Assembly (NCBI GenBank): GCA_964407665.1
Contig: CAYOWK010000059.1
Location: 1-23,444 of the forward strand
DNA from: CAYOWK01 sp964407665
Lineage (GTDB): Bacteria > Pseudomonadota > Alphaproteobacteria > Caulobacterales > Hyphomonadaceae
DNA length: 23,444 nt
Direction: 5' to 3'
In this document: positions 14,631 to 21,762 of the stretch, piece by piece
How positions within the stretch are numbered: the stretch's first letter is position 1
Layout of the letters: every line of letters begins with the position of its first letter
Made by a program: the position numbers and the translations under genes
The notes under the pieces: model-generated
Database searches by the model: none
The model's input: only the letters and a program-made list of their open reading frames with translations
What the model was told of the DNA's origin: nothing

Positions 14631-15809
14631 ATGCCGGACATTTTCATCAGCTACAAGAAGGAAGATGGCGCCCGGGTCGAACCTGTCGCCAGGGGGCTCG
14701 CCGAGGCCGGGTACGATGTCTGGTGGGACCACCGGATTCCGCCGGGCCGCAGCTATCGCGAGGTCATCGGCGAGGCGCTCCAAAAGGCGAAGTGCATCAT
14801 CGTGGTGTGGTCGGAGCTTTCGGTCGAGGCCCAGTGGGTGCTCGACGAGGCTGACGAGGGCAAGCGCCGCAATGTCCTGCTGCCGATCGTCATTGATCCC
14901 GTGGAGATCCCGTACGGCTTCCGCCAGATCGAGGCGGCGACCCTGACCGGCTGGAACGGGGACCGCTTTCATCCCGAGTGGCTGGCGGCGCTGGAGACAA
15001 TTTCCCATTTTGTGGGACGCGCGCCGGGCGGCCCGGCCGTGCCGTTCGTGACGCCGAGCGCCGCAGTCGGGACGCAGCCCGCAGCCGGGCCGCCGCCCGT
15101 TGAAGTGGCGGATACCCCGAAAGCCGCGCCGCATTTTCAGGTCGGCCAGAGCGCCATGGCGGCGTTGCTGGTGCTGGCGGTGGTGGCGGCCGGGATGTTC
15201 TATGGGTGGCAGTCGGGCATGTTCGGCGCATCCCGCATAGCCGACGCCGACCCCGGCGCAAGTACGTTCGGGTTAGCGGCTGTAGCGATGCCGCTGGATA
15301 TCCGCGTCGACTCCGAGCGCGGCTTCTGGCGCAGTCCGGATGGAAGCTGGCTCGAATACGCCGGCGAGTTCGGGCAGCACGCGTTCGTCGAGGAGAGCGC
15401 TGAGGCGGATATGCCGGTCATCTACGACTCCAGCCGGGATATACGGTTGCTGATCGATATTTCCGGCGTCTCGGTGATGCTGCAGGACGGCAACCAGTGG
15501 ACCCCGTTGTACGACATCGTGCATGTCGAGCGTGCGGTCGCCTCGCCTTCAGCGCCAGCGCAGGCCGCACTCGCCGCGCACTTCGACGGCGGCGCCTTCA
15601 TGCGCGTGAACGGTCTCACCTGGATCGATGCGGCAGGGGGCTCCTGGGTCGAGAGCGAGCGCAACCCGACCACCATCACCCTGAAGGATGCGACGCAGCA
15701 GTCATGGGTCCAGCTCGCATTCGGGGAGGGGCAGATCTGGGTGCACCCGCCTGAAGCGAAGGACTGGACCCTTCACGCAACCATCACCGCCGTCGACTAC
15801 GCCCAATAG
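14631..15809 (+). CDS. TIR-domain protein with one membrane span and a C-terminal Trp-rich domain
   Basis: The gene starts at ATG 14631 (MPDIFISYKKEDGARVEPVA), with GGGAG 6 nt upstream; the product is 392 aa. Residues 1-125 form a TIR domain: box 1 DIFISYK, then GYDVWWDHRIPPGRSYREVI, IIVVWSELSVEAQWVLDEA and LLPIVIDPVEIPYGF. Glu73, four residues after Trp69 in WVLDE, sits where NAD-cleaving TIR domains carry their catalytic Glu. A Pro/Ala linker (130-165) leads to a span at about 174-193 (SAMAALLVLAVVAAGMFYGW). Outside lies a beta-type region of about 190 residues with two similar blocks, GSWLEYAGEFGQHAFVEES and then IYDSSRDIRLLID, and GSWVESERNPTTITLKDATQ. The layout suggests a periplasmic sensor coupled to a cytoplasmic TIR effector. 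This is inference; TIR domains can also act only as adaptors. Confidence 0.88.
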   Translation: MPDIFISYKKEDGARVEPVARGLAEAGYDVWWDHRIPPGRSYREVIGEALQKAKCIIVVWSELSVEAQWVLDEADEGKRRNVLLPIVIDPVEIPYGFRQIEAATLTGWNGDRFHPEWLAALETISHFVGRAPGGPAVPFVTPSAAVGTQPAAGPPPVEVADTPKAAPHFQVGQSAMAALLVLAVVAAGMFYGWQSGMFGASRIADADPGASTFGLAAVAMPLDIRVDSERGFWRSPDGSWLEYAGEFGQHAFVEESAEADMPVIYDSSRDIRLLIDISGVSVMLQDGNQWTPLYDIVHVERAVASPSAPAQAALAAHFDGGAFMRVNGLTWIDAAGGSWVESERNPTTITLKDATQQSWVQLAFGEGQIWVHPPEAKDWTLHATITAVDYAQ

Positions 15810-15817
15810 CTTCGGCG

Positions 15818-16150
15818 TCAGTCGAAGATGTCGAAGAAGTCGAAGCCCCGCTTGCGCTTGCGACGGTCGTAGTCGTCGTCGTCGTACTTGTGGCGCTTCT
15901 CGCGGTCGTCATAGGGGTGGCGCTTGCGCCAGTCGTCCGGATCGCGATGGAAATCGCTGACTTCGCGCTGGAAGCGCTGTTCGGCCTGGACCTGCGCGTC
16001 GGTGTCCGACTTCTGGATCGTCAGCAGTTTTTCAAGCTCGCCCCGGTCCAGCCACACGCCCCGGCAGGTCGGGCAGATGTCGAGTTCCACGCCGTCGCGG
16101 GTGACCTTCTGCATGTGGTCATTGTCGTTCGGGCACAGGAAAAGCGGCAC
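15818..16150 (-). CDS. Zinc-ribbon (TFIIB-type) protein, 110 aa
   Basis: A small soluble protein starting at GTG 16150 (MPLFLCPNDNDHMQKVTRDG), with AGGAGA 7 nt upstream. The N-terminal 45 residues are a zf-TFIIB-type ribbon: Cys6-Pro-Asn-Asp in place of the usual CPxC, then DICPTCRGVWLDRGELEKLL with Cys26 and Cys29, the family's hallmark. The first knuckle seems to have only one Cys, so the fourth zinc ligand may be the nearby Asp or His12. The C-terminal half is highly charged (DWRKRHPYDDREKRHKYDDD) and ends FDFFDIFD. It is convergent with the TIR gene and divergent from rlmJ. The molecular role is unknown. Confidence 0.82.
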   Translation of the reverse strand: MPLFLCPNDNDHMQKVTRDGVELDICPTCRGVWLDRGELEKLLTIQKSDTDAQVQAEQRFQREVSDFHRDPDDWRKRHPYDDREKRHKYDDDDYDRRKRKRGFDFFDIFD

Positions 16151-16179
16151 GGTCTGTCTCCTTTTCGCAGCGTAACCTA

Positions 16180-16194
16180 TCCCTGAAGTAGGGA
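16180..16194. repeat. Short perfect inverted repeat in the rlmJ/zinc-ribbon divergent promoter region
   Basis: TCCCT-GAAGT-AGGGA forms a perfect palindrome with 5-bp arms in the 101-bp region between two divergent start codons. It could be an operator or chance; nothing else supports a role. Confidence 0.25.
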
Positions 16195-16251
16195 GAGTTG
16201 GTCCAGAGCGCCAGCTTGCAACTCCGCGTGAACGCGATAGAGGCGCTTCTC

Positions 16252-17223
16252 ATGAATTATCGCCACGCCTTTCACGCCGGAAACTTCGCGGATGTCGTCA
16301 AGCATCTCGTGCTGCTGCTGTGCCTTGAGCGCCTGAACGCCAAGGACAAGCCGTGGCGCTATATCGATACCCACGCGGGTGTGGGCGGGTATGACCTGAC
16401 CTCTGACGAAGCGCGGCGCAGCCCCGAATGGCGCGACGGGATCGCGCGGGTGTGGGCGGCGGAAGCGACTGCGCCGGCGAACGTGCGCGAGGCTCTGGCG
16501 CCGTTCATGAGCCTGATCCGGGACATGAACCGGGGCGGGCGGCTGGAGGCCTATCCGGGCTCGCCGCTGATCGCGCAGGCGCTGGCCCGCGACGACGATG
16601 CAATCCGGCTGTGCGAACTGCACCCCGAGGACGCTGAAACGCTGCGCGCCGCCATGGGGCGCGACCGGCGCGTGAAGATCGAGAACCGGGACGGGTTCGA
16701 TGCGCTTCCGGCCTTCCTGCCGCCGCCCGAGCGCCGGGGCGTGGTGCTGATCGATCCGCCCTTCGAGAAGGGCACGGCGGAGCGGAAGGATGATTTCCGC
16801 GACATGCTGGACGCCGCCCGCAAGGGGGTCGAGCGATGGAAGGACGGGATCTACATCTTCTGGCGTCCACTAAAGGATCTCGATGCGGTCGAGGAATTCG
16901 ACGGCGACCTTGCGACATTCGTCATCGAGGAGGCCGGCCTGCCGCCCGAGAAGCTTCTGGTGGCCGATCTGTGGGTGCGCGAACTTGGACAGCCCGGGCC
17001 GCTGGCGGGCGCGGGCGTGGTGATCGTCAACCCCCCGTTCGGTCTGGAGGAACGGCTGGAGGTGCTTCTGCCGTGGCTGTCCAACCTGCTGGACCAGACG
17101 CGGGACGATAAGGCGCCGTCCGAGGCTGGCTGGCGGCTGGCGTCGCCCGACTCCGAGGAGGATCCGGACGACGAGGACGACGACGGCGATCCGCCGGACA
17201 TAGACCTGTCGTCGATCACGTAA
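16252..17223 (+). CDS. rlmJ: 23S rRNA (adenine(2030)-N6)-methyltransferase RlmJ
   Basis: Methylates A2030 (E. coli numbering) of 23S rRNA using S-adenosylmethionine. I chose ATG 16252 (MNYRHAFHAGNFADVVKHLV), the invariant RlmJ N-terminus, with GAGG 8 nt upstream; an in-frame ATG at 16198 adds 18 atypical residues. Motifs include YIDTHAGVGGYDL, AYPGSPLIAQALARDDDAI, the catalytic N6-methyltransferase motif DPPF (168-171) in VVLIDPPFEKGT, and VVIVNPPFGLEE near 256-268. The 323-residue protein is longer than the E. coli enzyme because of an acidic C-terminal tail (DSEEDPDDEDDDGDPPDIDL) of unknown purpose. It ends 3 bp from the convergent LysE-type gene. Confidence 0.93.
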   Translation: MNYRHAFHAGNFADVVKHLVLLLCLERLNAKDKPWRYIDTHAGVGGYDLTSDEARRSPEWRDGIARVWAAEATAPANVREALAPFMSLIRDMNRGGRLEAYPGSPLIAQALARDDDAIRLCELHPEDAETLRAAMGRDRRVKIENRDGFDALPAFLPPPERRGVVLIDPPFEKGTAERKDDFRDMLDAARKGVERWKDGIYIFWRPLKDLDAVEEFDGDLATFVIEEAGLPPEKLLVADLWVRELGQPGPLAGAGVVIVNPPFGLEERLEVLLPWLSNLLDQTRDDKAPSEAGWRLASPDSEEDPDDEDDDGDPPDIDLSSIT

Positions 17224-17226
17224 AGA

Positions 17227-17835
17227 TCAGGCGTTCGCTGCCGGTTGAGCCGCGAGGGCGAACCAGACGGCTACAAGCCCCAGTCCGACAGCGAACACCC
17301 TCCGGGCCATCGTCGTGCGCCCCGGCGCGGAGAGGAAGCGCTCGAGCGATCCGGCAAAGGCGACGATCACCACATGAACGGTTGTGGCGATGAGGACATA
17401 GACGATCGCCATGGCTGCGATCTGGGTCGCCCCGCCATCCGAGCCTGCGGCCGCCGACGGTATCACTATGGCGAAGACCGCCATTGCCTTCGGGTTCAGG
17501 ACATTGACCAGGAAGCCACGCCAGAACAGGCGGTCCGGCGCCTTCGGACCGCCATCGTCCCGCTCGCCGATCCAAGCCTCAACCGCCAGGAAGGCCAGGA
17601 ACAGAACGCCTGCCCAGCGAAGGAAGTCGTAGACGGGGGGATAGGCCTCGATCAGGGCGGCGGCCCCGAATGCGGAAGCCACGGCCAGAACGCTCATTCC
17701 CAGCGTGACCCCGAAAACGGCCCGGAATGCCCGCGTGCGGCCCTGCTGGGCGGCGACGAGCGCGAGCCAGGTCATGTTGGGTCCCGGTGTGAGCTCCATA
17801 AGGAGCGCCGCTCCGAGAAAGTCGAGGGGGATCAC
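17227..17835 (-). CDS. LysE-family translocator
   Basis: A 202-residue membrane protein that starts at GTG 17835 (MIPLDFLGAALLMELTPGPN), with the family's TPGPN motif in helix 1. Other signs are GRTRAFRAVFGVTLGMSVLA, FLAFLAVEAWIGE and the conserved FLVNVLNPKAMAVFAIVIP in the middle. About six spans are predicted, and the function is export of an unidentified small metabolite. It starts 8 bp after the stop of the upstream GST gene, so the two are very likely one transcript. Sequence divergence from the LysE-type protein at 10395 rules out a recent duplication. Confidence 0.88.
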   Translation of the reverse strand: MIPLDFLGAALLMELTPGPNMTWLALVAAQQGRTRAFRAVFGVTLGMSVLAVASAFGAAALIEAYPPVYDFLRWAGVLFLAFLAVEAWIGERDDGGPKAPDRLFWRGFLVNVLNPKAMAVFAIVIPSAAAGSDGGATQIAAMAIVYVLIATTVHVVIVAFAGSLERFLSAPGRTTMARRVFAVGLGLVAVWFALAAQPAANA

Positions 17836-17843
17836 CGGCGCGA

Positions 17844-18512
17844 CTAGCTCGCGTAGGCGTAGGGCCCGCCGCGCTCCAGCGCCTTGCGATAGGCCGGGCG
17901 CGCGTGGATGCGTTCAAGGAACGCCTTCACGTTCGGCTTCGACCCGGCTCCGGCGCGCTGGACGGCGGCTTCGAGCGGGAAGCTCATCATGATGTCGGCT
18001 GCGGAGAATTCGGGGCCCGCGAACCAGCCGGTCGCGGCGAGCGCCTGATCCCAGTAGTCGGCGTGCGCCTTCAACTGTGGCTCCACAAAACGCGCGAGGG
18101 CTGCATTCGAAATGCTCTTCGCGATCGGTTTCACGAGCGCCGGAGAGCGCGCCGGCAAGGCGGCAAACACCAGCTTCATCAGGAGAGGCGGCATGGCCGA
18201 TCCTTCGGCATAGTGCAGCCAATAGGTCCATTTGAGACGGTCATCGGAGCCAGGCGCGGGGGCAAGCCGTCCCGCTCCGTGACGCTCGATCAGGTATTCG
18301 ACGATGGCGCCGGTTTCGGCGATCGTATGGTCGCCATCCGTTATGACGGGCGACTTTCCGAGAGGATGGATGGCGCGCAGCTCCGGCGGGGCCAGCATCG
18401 TCTTGGCGTCGCGCTGGTAGTGCTTGATCTCGTAGTCGACGCCCAGCTCTTCAAGCAGCCACAGCACGCGCTGCGAGCGGGAGTTGTTGAGGTGGTGCAC
18501 AGTGATCATCAT
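17844..18512 (-). CDS. Glutathione S-transferase family protein
   Basis: A soluble protein of 222 aa. The N-terminal thioredoxin-like domain shows HHLNNSRSQRVLWLLEELGV with a Ser-Arg-Ser at the activating position, then HPLGKSPVITDGDHTIAETG and AIVEYLIERHG, which give the cis-Pro and Glu-Thr glutathione contacts. The C-terminal domain carries WFAGPEFSAADIMMSFPLEA with the helix-capping motif, and ends NVKAFLERIHARPAYRKALE, typical of the family. Two ATG codons are adjacent at the start (18512 and 18509); GGGGC upstream gives a weak ribosome-binding site. It is probably co-transcribed with the LysE-type gene that follows. Substrate unknown. Confidence 0.9.
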   Translation of the reverse strand: MMITVHHLNNSRSQRVLWLLEELGVDYEIKHYQRDAKTMLAPPELRAIHPLGKSPVITDGDHTIAETGAIVEYLIERHGAGRLAPAPGSDDRLKWTYWLHYAEGSAMPPLLMKLVFAALPARSPALVKPIAKSISNAALARFVEPQLKAHADYWDQALAATGWFAGPEFSAADIMMSFPLEAAVQRAGAGSKPNVKAFLERIHARPAYRKALERGGPYAYAS

Positions 18513-18527
18513 CAGCCCCGGCTTCGA

Positions 18528-18542
18528 CTTGACAGCGTCAAG
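18528..18542 (-). promoter_or_regulatory. Palindrome CTTGAC-AGC-GTCAAG upstream of the GST gene
   Basis: A perfect inverted repeat with 6-bp arms lies 15 nt before the GST start codon. The position would suit an operator, although a short hairpin without function is possible. It overlaps a TTGACG hexamer. Confidence 0.3.
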
Positions 18543-18675
18543 AAGTGGCGAAGAAGCCGATGTTGCAGGGGCATGTCAAGCCGATGCGCTATCCACCCGC
18601 TCATGTGCGCCCTATCGTGTGCCCATGAGTCATGTTGATTGCTTCTAACGCATATTTTGGATATGGAGGATTGCC

Positions 18676-18903
18676 ATGATGAAAAACTGGTCTGTAATGT
18701 TCACCGGCCCCGACCATAGAGAAGAATTGGTGGCGGAAATAAATTTTAAAAATTATCAAGTCGTTGAAGTTTTTAGAGAGGGCGGAAAGTATTGCGTTCA
18801 GTTAAGAGATAAGCGGCCTGCCGAGATTGAGTTTATGGAGGCTGATGATCTTATCAAAGCACTGACTTTTGCCGTCGCCGAGTTGAGAGTTAGGTTAGAT
18901 TGA
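18676..18903 (+). CDS. Small hypothetical protein, 75 aa, in an AT-rich patch
   Basis: I do not recognise this protein. A strong ribosome-binding site (GGAGGA, 5 nt spacer) precedes ATG 18676, which supports a real gene. It begins MMKNWSVMFTGPDHREELVA and looks like a compact alpha/beta fold: a strand, a helix, paired strands (YQVVEVFREGGKYCVQLRDK), then a C-terminal helix (DLIKALTFAVAELRVRLD). It has one Cys and no membrane span. Its size and shape resemble small immunity or antitoxin-type proteins, but nothing specific ties it to one. Codon use (AAA, AAT, TTA, AGA) and base composition differ sharply from the GC-rich neighbours, suggesting transfer from outside. Confidence 0.65.
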   Translation: MMKNWSVMFTGPDHREELVAEINFKNYQVVEVFREGGKYCVQLRDKRPAEIEFMEADDLIKALTFAVAELRVRLD

Positions 18904-19184
18904 TAGCGTCTGCCAAAGTCCTTGGTTGCATTGGATCTCGGGGCCAAGTGCTGTCATCTGTGGGCAGTCTGAACTCAGCCGGTAATCCTGGAGGCTAGTT
19001 GGTTTGGGTCAGGCAGCGATAGCTGTTTCTTCCGCTGACGGAAAGCATGCGGCCTCTGCCTCGGCGGACGTGCATGTCCTGGTGGGCTGTTTCGCGTGCC
19101 TGCCGGTCTACGCGCGCAGCAGGACGGCGTTCGAGGCGAAACTTCGCCATCGTGCTTTGACGAGCCGCTTGTAGGAAGTCTGGA
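18904..19184. other. Intergenic stretch between two orphan genes
   Basis: I find no convincing gene here. A 65-codon frame on the minus strand (18995-19192) and a short open plus frame ending at the TAG at 19171-19173 exist, but neither has a ribosome-binding site or family resemblance. GC content is back near the background from about 19000, so this may be a mosaic of old coding debris. Confidence 0.4.
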
Positions 19185-19565
19185 ATGAGCAATCTGGCGC
19201 AGGTGGACTGGCTATTTACGCGCGAGGGTTACTGGAAGAATGTTTTTCCGACAATCGTGGCGCATTGTTTTACGATGGTTGGGGTAGCGTACATTTCTGT
19301 TGGCAAAGCAGAGGGGAGAGTTCCTTTCCCGGTTATTGTTGCTGGTGTTGTTACGATTATTTTTGTTGTAGATTATATCAGATATAGGTTCGCCGCAAAA
19401 ATGCACGAAGAATTAAAAAGCGAGTTTGGGGATGCATATCTGAATTTAATCGAGCGAGAGGGGCTCGTGGTGAATGCGAATAGCATTTTACTGGTAGGGG
19501 CCCCAAATTCTTTGGCCCGCCCCCGGCTGGAGAAGGAGAGGGAGAAGCGGAAGGAGAATTCTTGA
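19185..19565 (+). CDS. Small predicted membrane protein, 126 aa
   Basis: I do not recognise this protein. ATG 19185 is preceded by AGGAAG with a 7-nt spacer. MSNLAQVDWLFTREGYWKNV leads into two hydrophobic segments, VFPTIVAHCFTMVGVAYISV (about 20-39) and VPFPVIVAGVVTIIFVVDYI (about 46-65). These are followed by a cytoplasmic-type helix (RYRFAAKMHEELKSEFGDAY) and a charged tail ending RLEKEREKRKENS. Base composition is AT-rich (ATTATTTTTGTTGTAGATTA and similar), unlike the flanking GST and MFS genes, so it probably arrived with the 75-aa gene. A hairpin-plus-span layout fits many small accessory membrane proteins; no function can be assigned. Confidence 0.6.
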   Translation: MSNLAQVDWLFTREGYWKNVFPTIVAHCFTMVGVAYISVGKAEGRVPFPVIVAGVVTIIFVVDYIRYRFAAKMHEELKSEFGDAYLNLIEREGLVVNANSILLVGAPNSLARPRLEKEREKRKENS

Positions 19566-19586
19566 CCTGACGGACGATGCTGCGTC

Positions 19587-20825
19587 TCAGGCCGGACCGG
19601 AAGTGAAGAGGCGGCCCCGTTCCGTGATCAGGATGACCGCAAGTGCTGCGAACGAGACCACCACATGGCCGACGAAGATCGGCGCCGTGGTGCCGTCGAA
19701 CCGGCTGGCGATCAGGCCTCCAATCGCGGCCGACACGAAGGACGAGGCGAAGCCCATGGCGGCGGAGCCTGAGCCCGCGAGCCGGCCAAGCGGCTCCATG
19801 CCGATGGCTCCGTAGTTCGGGCCCTGGAAGCCGATGGTGAAGAAGGTCAGCAGTACGAGGCTGTAGAACACGGGGAAGGGCACGGGCCCCTGCAGCGCGA
19901 GGCCGGCGTGCACGATGCTGACCCCCACGAACAGAAGCAGCGCGCCGTGCGACATCTTCCGCATGCCATAGCGTTCGACGAACCGGGAATTGAGCAGGTT
20001 GGCGAGCGACATCGCGACGGCTGCGCCGGCGAACCAGAGCGAGAACGCCTTCCCGGTGTCATAGACCTCCCGGTAGAGCTGCTCGGACGCCGAGATGAAG
20101 CTCATCAGCGCGCCGAACAAGAGGCCCGACGCGATCGTGTAGCCCAGCGTCGATCGAGTGGAGAGCACGGTCCAGTAGTTGCGCGCAACGGTGGGGATGT
20201 TGAGCGGCGAGCGGAACTCGGGCGCCAGCGTCTCGGGCATCCTTATGTAGACCCAGACGACCATGACGACGCCAAAGCCGACGAGCGCCCAGAAGATGCC
20301 CTTCCAGTCGGTGAACTCCAGCATGAGGGTGCCGATGGACGGGGCGAGGATGGGCGCCGCCATGAACACGATCATGATCAGCGACATCACCTTGGCCATG
20401 GTCCGGCCTGAGTAGAGGTCGCGCGCCGCCGAGACGGCGATCACCCGGCTGCCGCCCGCGCTGGCGCCCTGGAAGATCCGCGCGGCGATCAGCCACGAAA
20501 AACTGGGGGCGTAGATGCAGGCGACCCCAGCGATCACGTAGCAGCCGAGCGAGAGGAACAGCACGTTGCGGCGGCCGAAGCGGTCGGTCAGCGGGCCGTA
20601 AAAGAGTTGCGAGACGCCAAAACCCATCATGTAGGCGATGACGATCATCTGCTGGTCGTTGCCATGGTGGAGACCGTAGTAGGCGCCGATGTTGGGCAGC
20701 GCCGGCAGCATGATGTCGATGGCGAGGGCGTTCGTGGCCATCAGCATCGCGGCAAGCGCGATGAACTCCGGCAAGCCGATCCGGCGGGAGTCGGTCCCGA
20801 TTGAAGCGGGCGGTTTGTCGGCCAC
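19587..20825 (-). CDS. Bcr/CflA-family MFS drug-resistance transporter
   Basis: A proton-driven exporter of the inner membrane, 412 aa, with about 12 spans, starting at GTG 20825 (MADKPPASIGTDSRRIGLPE). Signs of the Bcr/CflA group are the acidic residue in helix 1 (LAIDIMLPALPNIGAYYGL), the MFS motif A FYGPLTDRFGRRNVLFLSLG after helix 2, RIFQGASAGGSRVIAVSAAR in helix 4, and APILAPSIGTLMLEFTDWKG, which carries the 12-span proline/glycine signature. The substrate range is not predictable. It follows the TlpA-like lipoprotein gene by 134 bp on the same strand. Confidence 0.9.
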   Translation of the reverse strand: MADKPPASIGTDSRRIGLPEFIALAAMLMATNALAIDIMLPALPNIGAYYGLHHGNDQQMIVIAYMMGFGVSQLFYGPLTDRFGRRNVLFLSLGCYVIAGVACIYAPSFSWLIAARIFQGASAGGSRVIAVSAARDLYSGRTMAKVMSLIMIVFMAAPILAPSIGTLMLEFTDWKGIFWALVGFGVVMVVWVYIRMPETLAPEFRSPLNIPTVARNYWTVLSTRSTLGYTIASGLLFGALMSFISASEQLYREVYDTGKAFSLWFAGAAVAMSLANLLNSRFVERYGMRKMSHGALLLFVGVSIVHAGLALQGPVPFPVFYSLVLLTFFTIGFQGPNYGAIGMEPLGRLAGSGSAAMGFASSFVSAAIGGLIASRFDGTTAPIFVGHVVVSFAALAVILITERGRLFTSGPA

Positions 20826-20959
20826 GATTGGGTTTCCGGGGTCGGGGAGATGCGCGGATGCGCCGACCCGGCCAGTTGGGGATTGCGGTGCGGAATGTAA
20901 TCCCGCTTACCCGCTAAATCCCGCCATCGCCAGACCGATGGACCCGATGCCGCACCGGA

Positions 20960-21634
20960 TCAGGGAGCGCTGATCTGCTTGCGGATTTCAGCGACGCCGA
21001 AGATCACGGACTTGATCCCGTCCTCGGGCGTATCGTTGAGGTCGCCGCGCCAGGCCTCGATGGTGAGATCCGGCCCGATCAGCAGGTAGATGGGCGGCTC
21101 AGCCGTCTGGAACGCCGCTGCCGTCGAGCCGTCCGCATCGATCGCCGTTGTCCAGACCCCGCCCTGATCGGCCAGGCCCTGCACGAGCGAGTCATAGACG
21201 CCAAAGGCGGGGCCGCTGCTCACCGGCACGGGGGGCGTATGGATGCCGATGAAGTCGAGGTCCGGGTCCTGTCCGACGGCGGAGGCGAGGGCCGTCATGT
21301 AGCGGACGTCCGCCAGACTGTCGGCGCTCCACAGGCCCCAGAAACCCAGGATGGTCCAGCGGCCGCGCAGCATCTCCCCGGTGAGCGTCCCTCCATCCGG
21401 GAGGGTCGCCGAGAAGTCCGGTACAGGCTTTCCGATCAGCGCGTAGGTCCGGGCGTCGGATATCCAGCCCTCGACGGGCGCGGGAGAGAGGGAGGGCGCA
21501 GGCGGCGGAGGCGGCGCCGCAGGCGCCGGGGCGTCGAGCACGGCCTCGGCGGCAGGTGCGCCGCCCTGACCCTCACCGCCGCAGGCGGCAAGAAGCAGGC
21601 AGGCGAGGAGGGCGGATCGCATGGCGAGTGTCAT
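20960..21634 (-). CDS. TlpA/ResA-like thioredoxin-fold lipoprotein lacking the CXXC cysteines
   Basis: I chose ATG 21634 (MTLAMRSALLACLLLAACGG, 224 aa); a GTG at 21640 and an ATG at 21622 are alternatives. A signal peptide with lipobox LLAAC predicts membrane anchoring, followed by a Pro/Ala linker (APAPAAPPPPPAPSLSPAP). The rest is a TlpA-type domain: IGKPVPDFSATLPDGGTLTG, RGRWTILGFWGLWSADSLAD, LDFIGIHTPPVPVS, the cis-Pro strand TAEPPIYLLIGPDLTIEAWR, and an end helix. Where TlpA and ResA have FWATWCGPC, this protein has FWGLWSADS, so both catalytic cysteines are replaced by Ser. It cannot be a dithiol oxidoreductase; binding, chaperone or peroxide-independent roles are possible. Confidence 0.85.
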   Translation of the reverse strand: MTLAMRSALLACLLLAACGGEGQGGAPAAEAVLDAPAPAAPPPPPAPSLSPAPVEGWISDARTYALIGKPVPDFSATLPDGGTLTGEMLRGRWTILGFWGLWSADSLADVRYMTALASAVGQDPDLDFIGIHTPPVPVSSGPAFGVYDSLVQGLADQGGVWTTAIDADGSTAAAFQTAEPPIYLLIGPDLTIEAWRGDLNDTPEDGIKSVIFGVAEIRKQISAP

Positions 21635-21706
21635 GACCACCAGAATGACCCTGAATCGGGCGGGACCGTGGCGGCTTTTCGGGCCAGGCTTCCCCGTTTG
21701 CGGGCA

Positions 21707-21736
21707 AGAAAAAGGCCCGGCGTCGCCGCCGGGCCT
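21707..21736 (-). terminator. Intrinsic terminator of the thiolase gene
   Basis: On the minus strand AGGCCCGGCG (21736-21727) pairs perfectly with CGCCGGGCCT (21722-21713) around a 4-nt loop and is followed by TTTTTCTTG. It begins 26 nt past the thiolase stop codon and separates that gene from the TlpA-like lipoprotein gene. Confidence 0.92.
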
Positions 21737-21762
21737 GATCGTTTATCTCGGTCAGTCGTGAT

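Noticed and set aside
13917..15134. 405-codon minus-strand open frame opposite copy 2 and the TIR gene
   Set aside because: Antisense to genes with conserved motifs and ribosome-binding sites; no independent support.
18995..19192. 65-codon minus-strand frame between the two orphan genes
   Set aside because: Very Arg-rich, no ribosome-binding site, and overlaps the start of the better-supported 126-aa gene.
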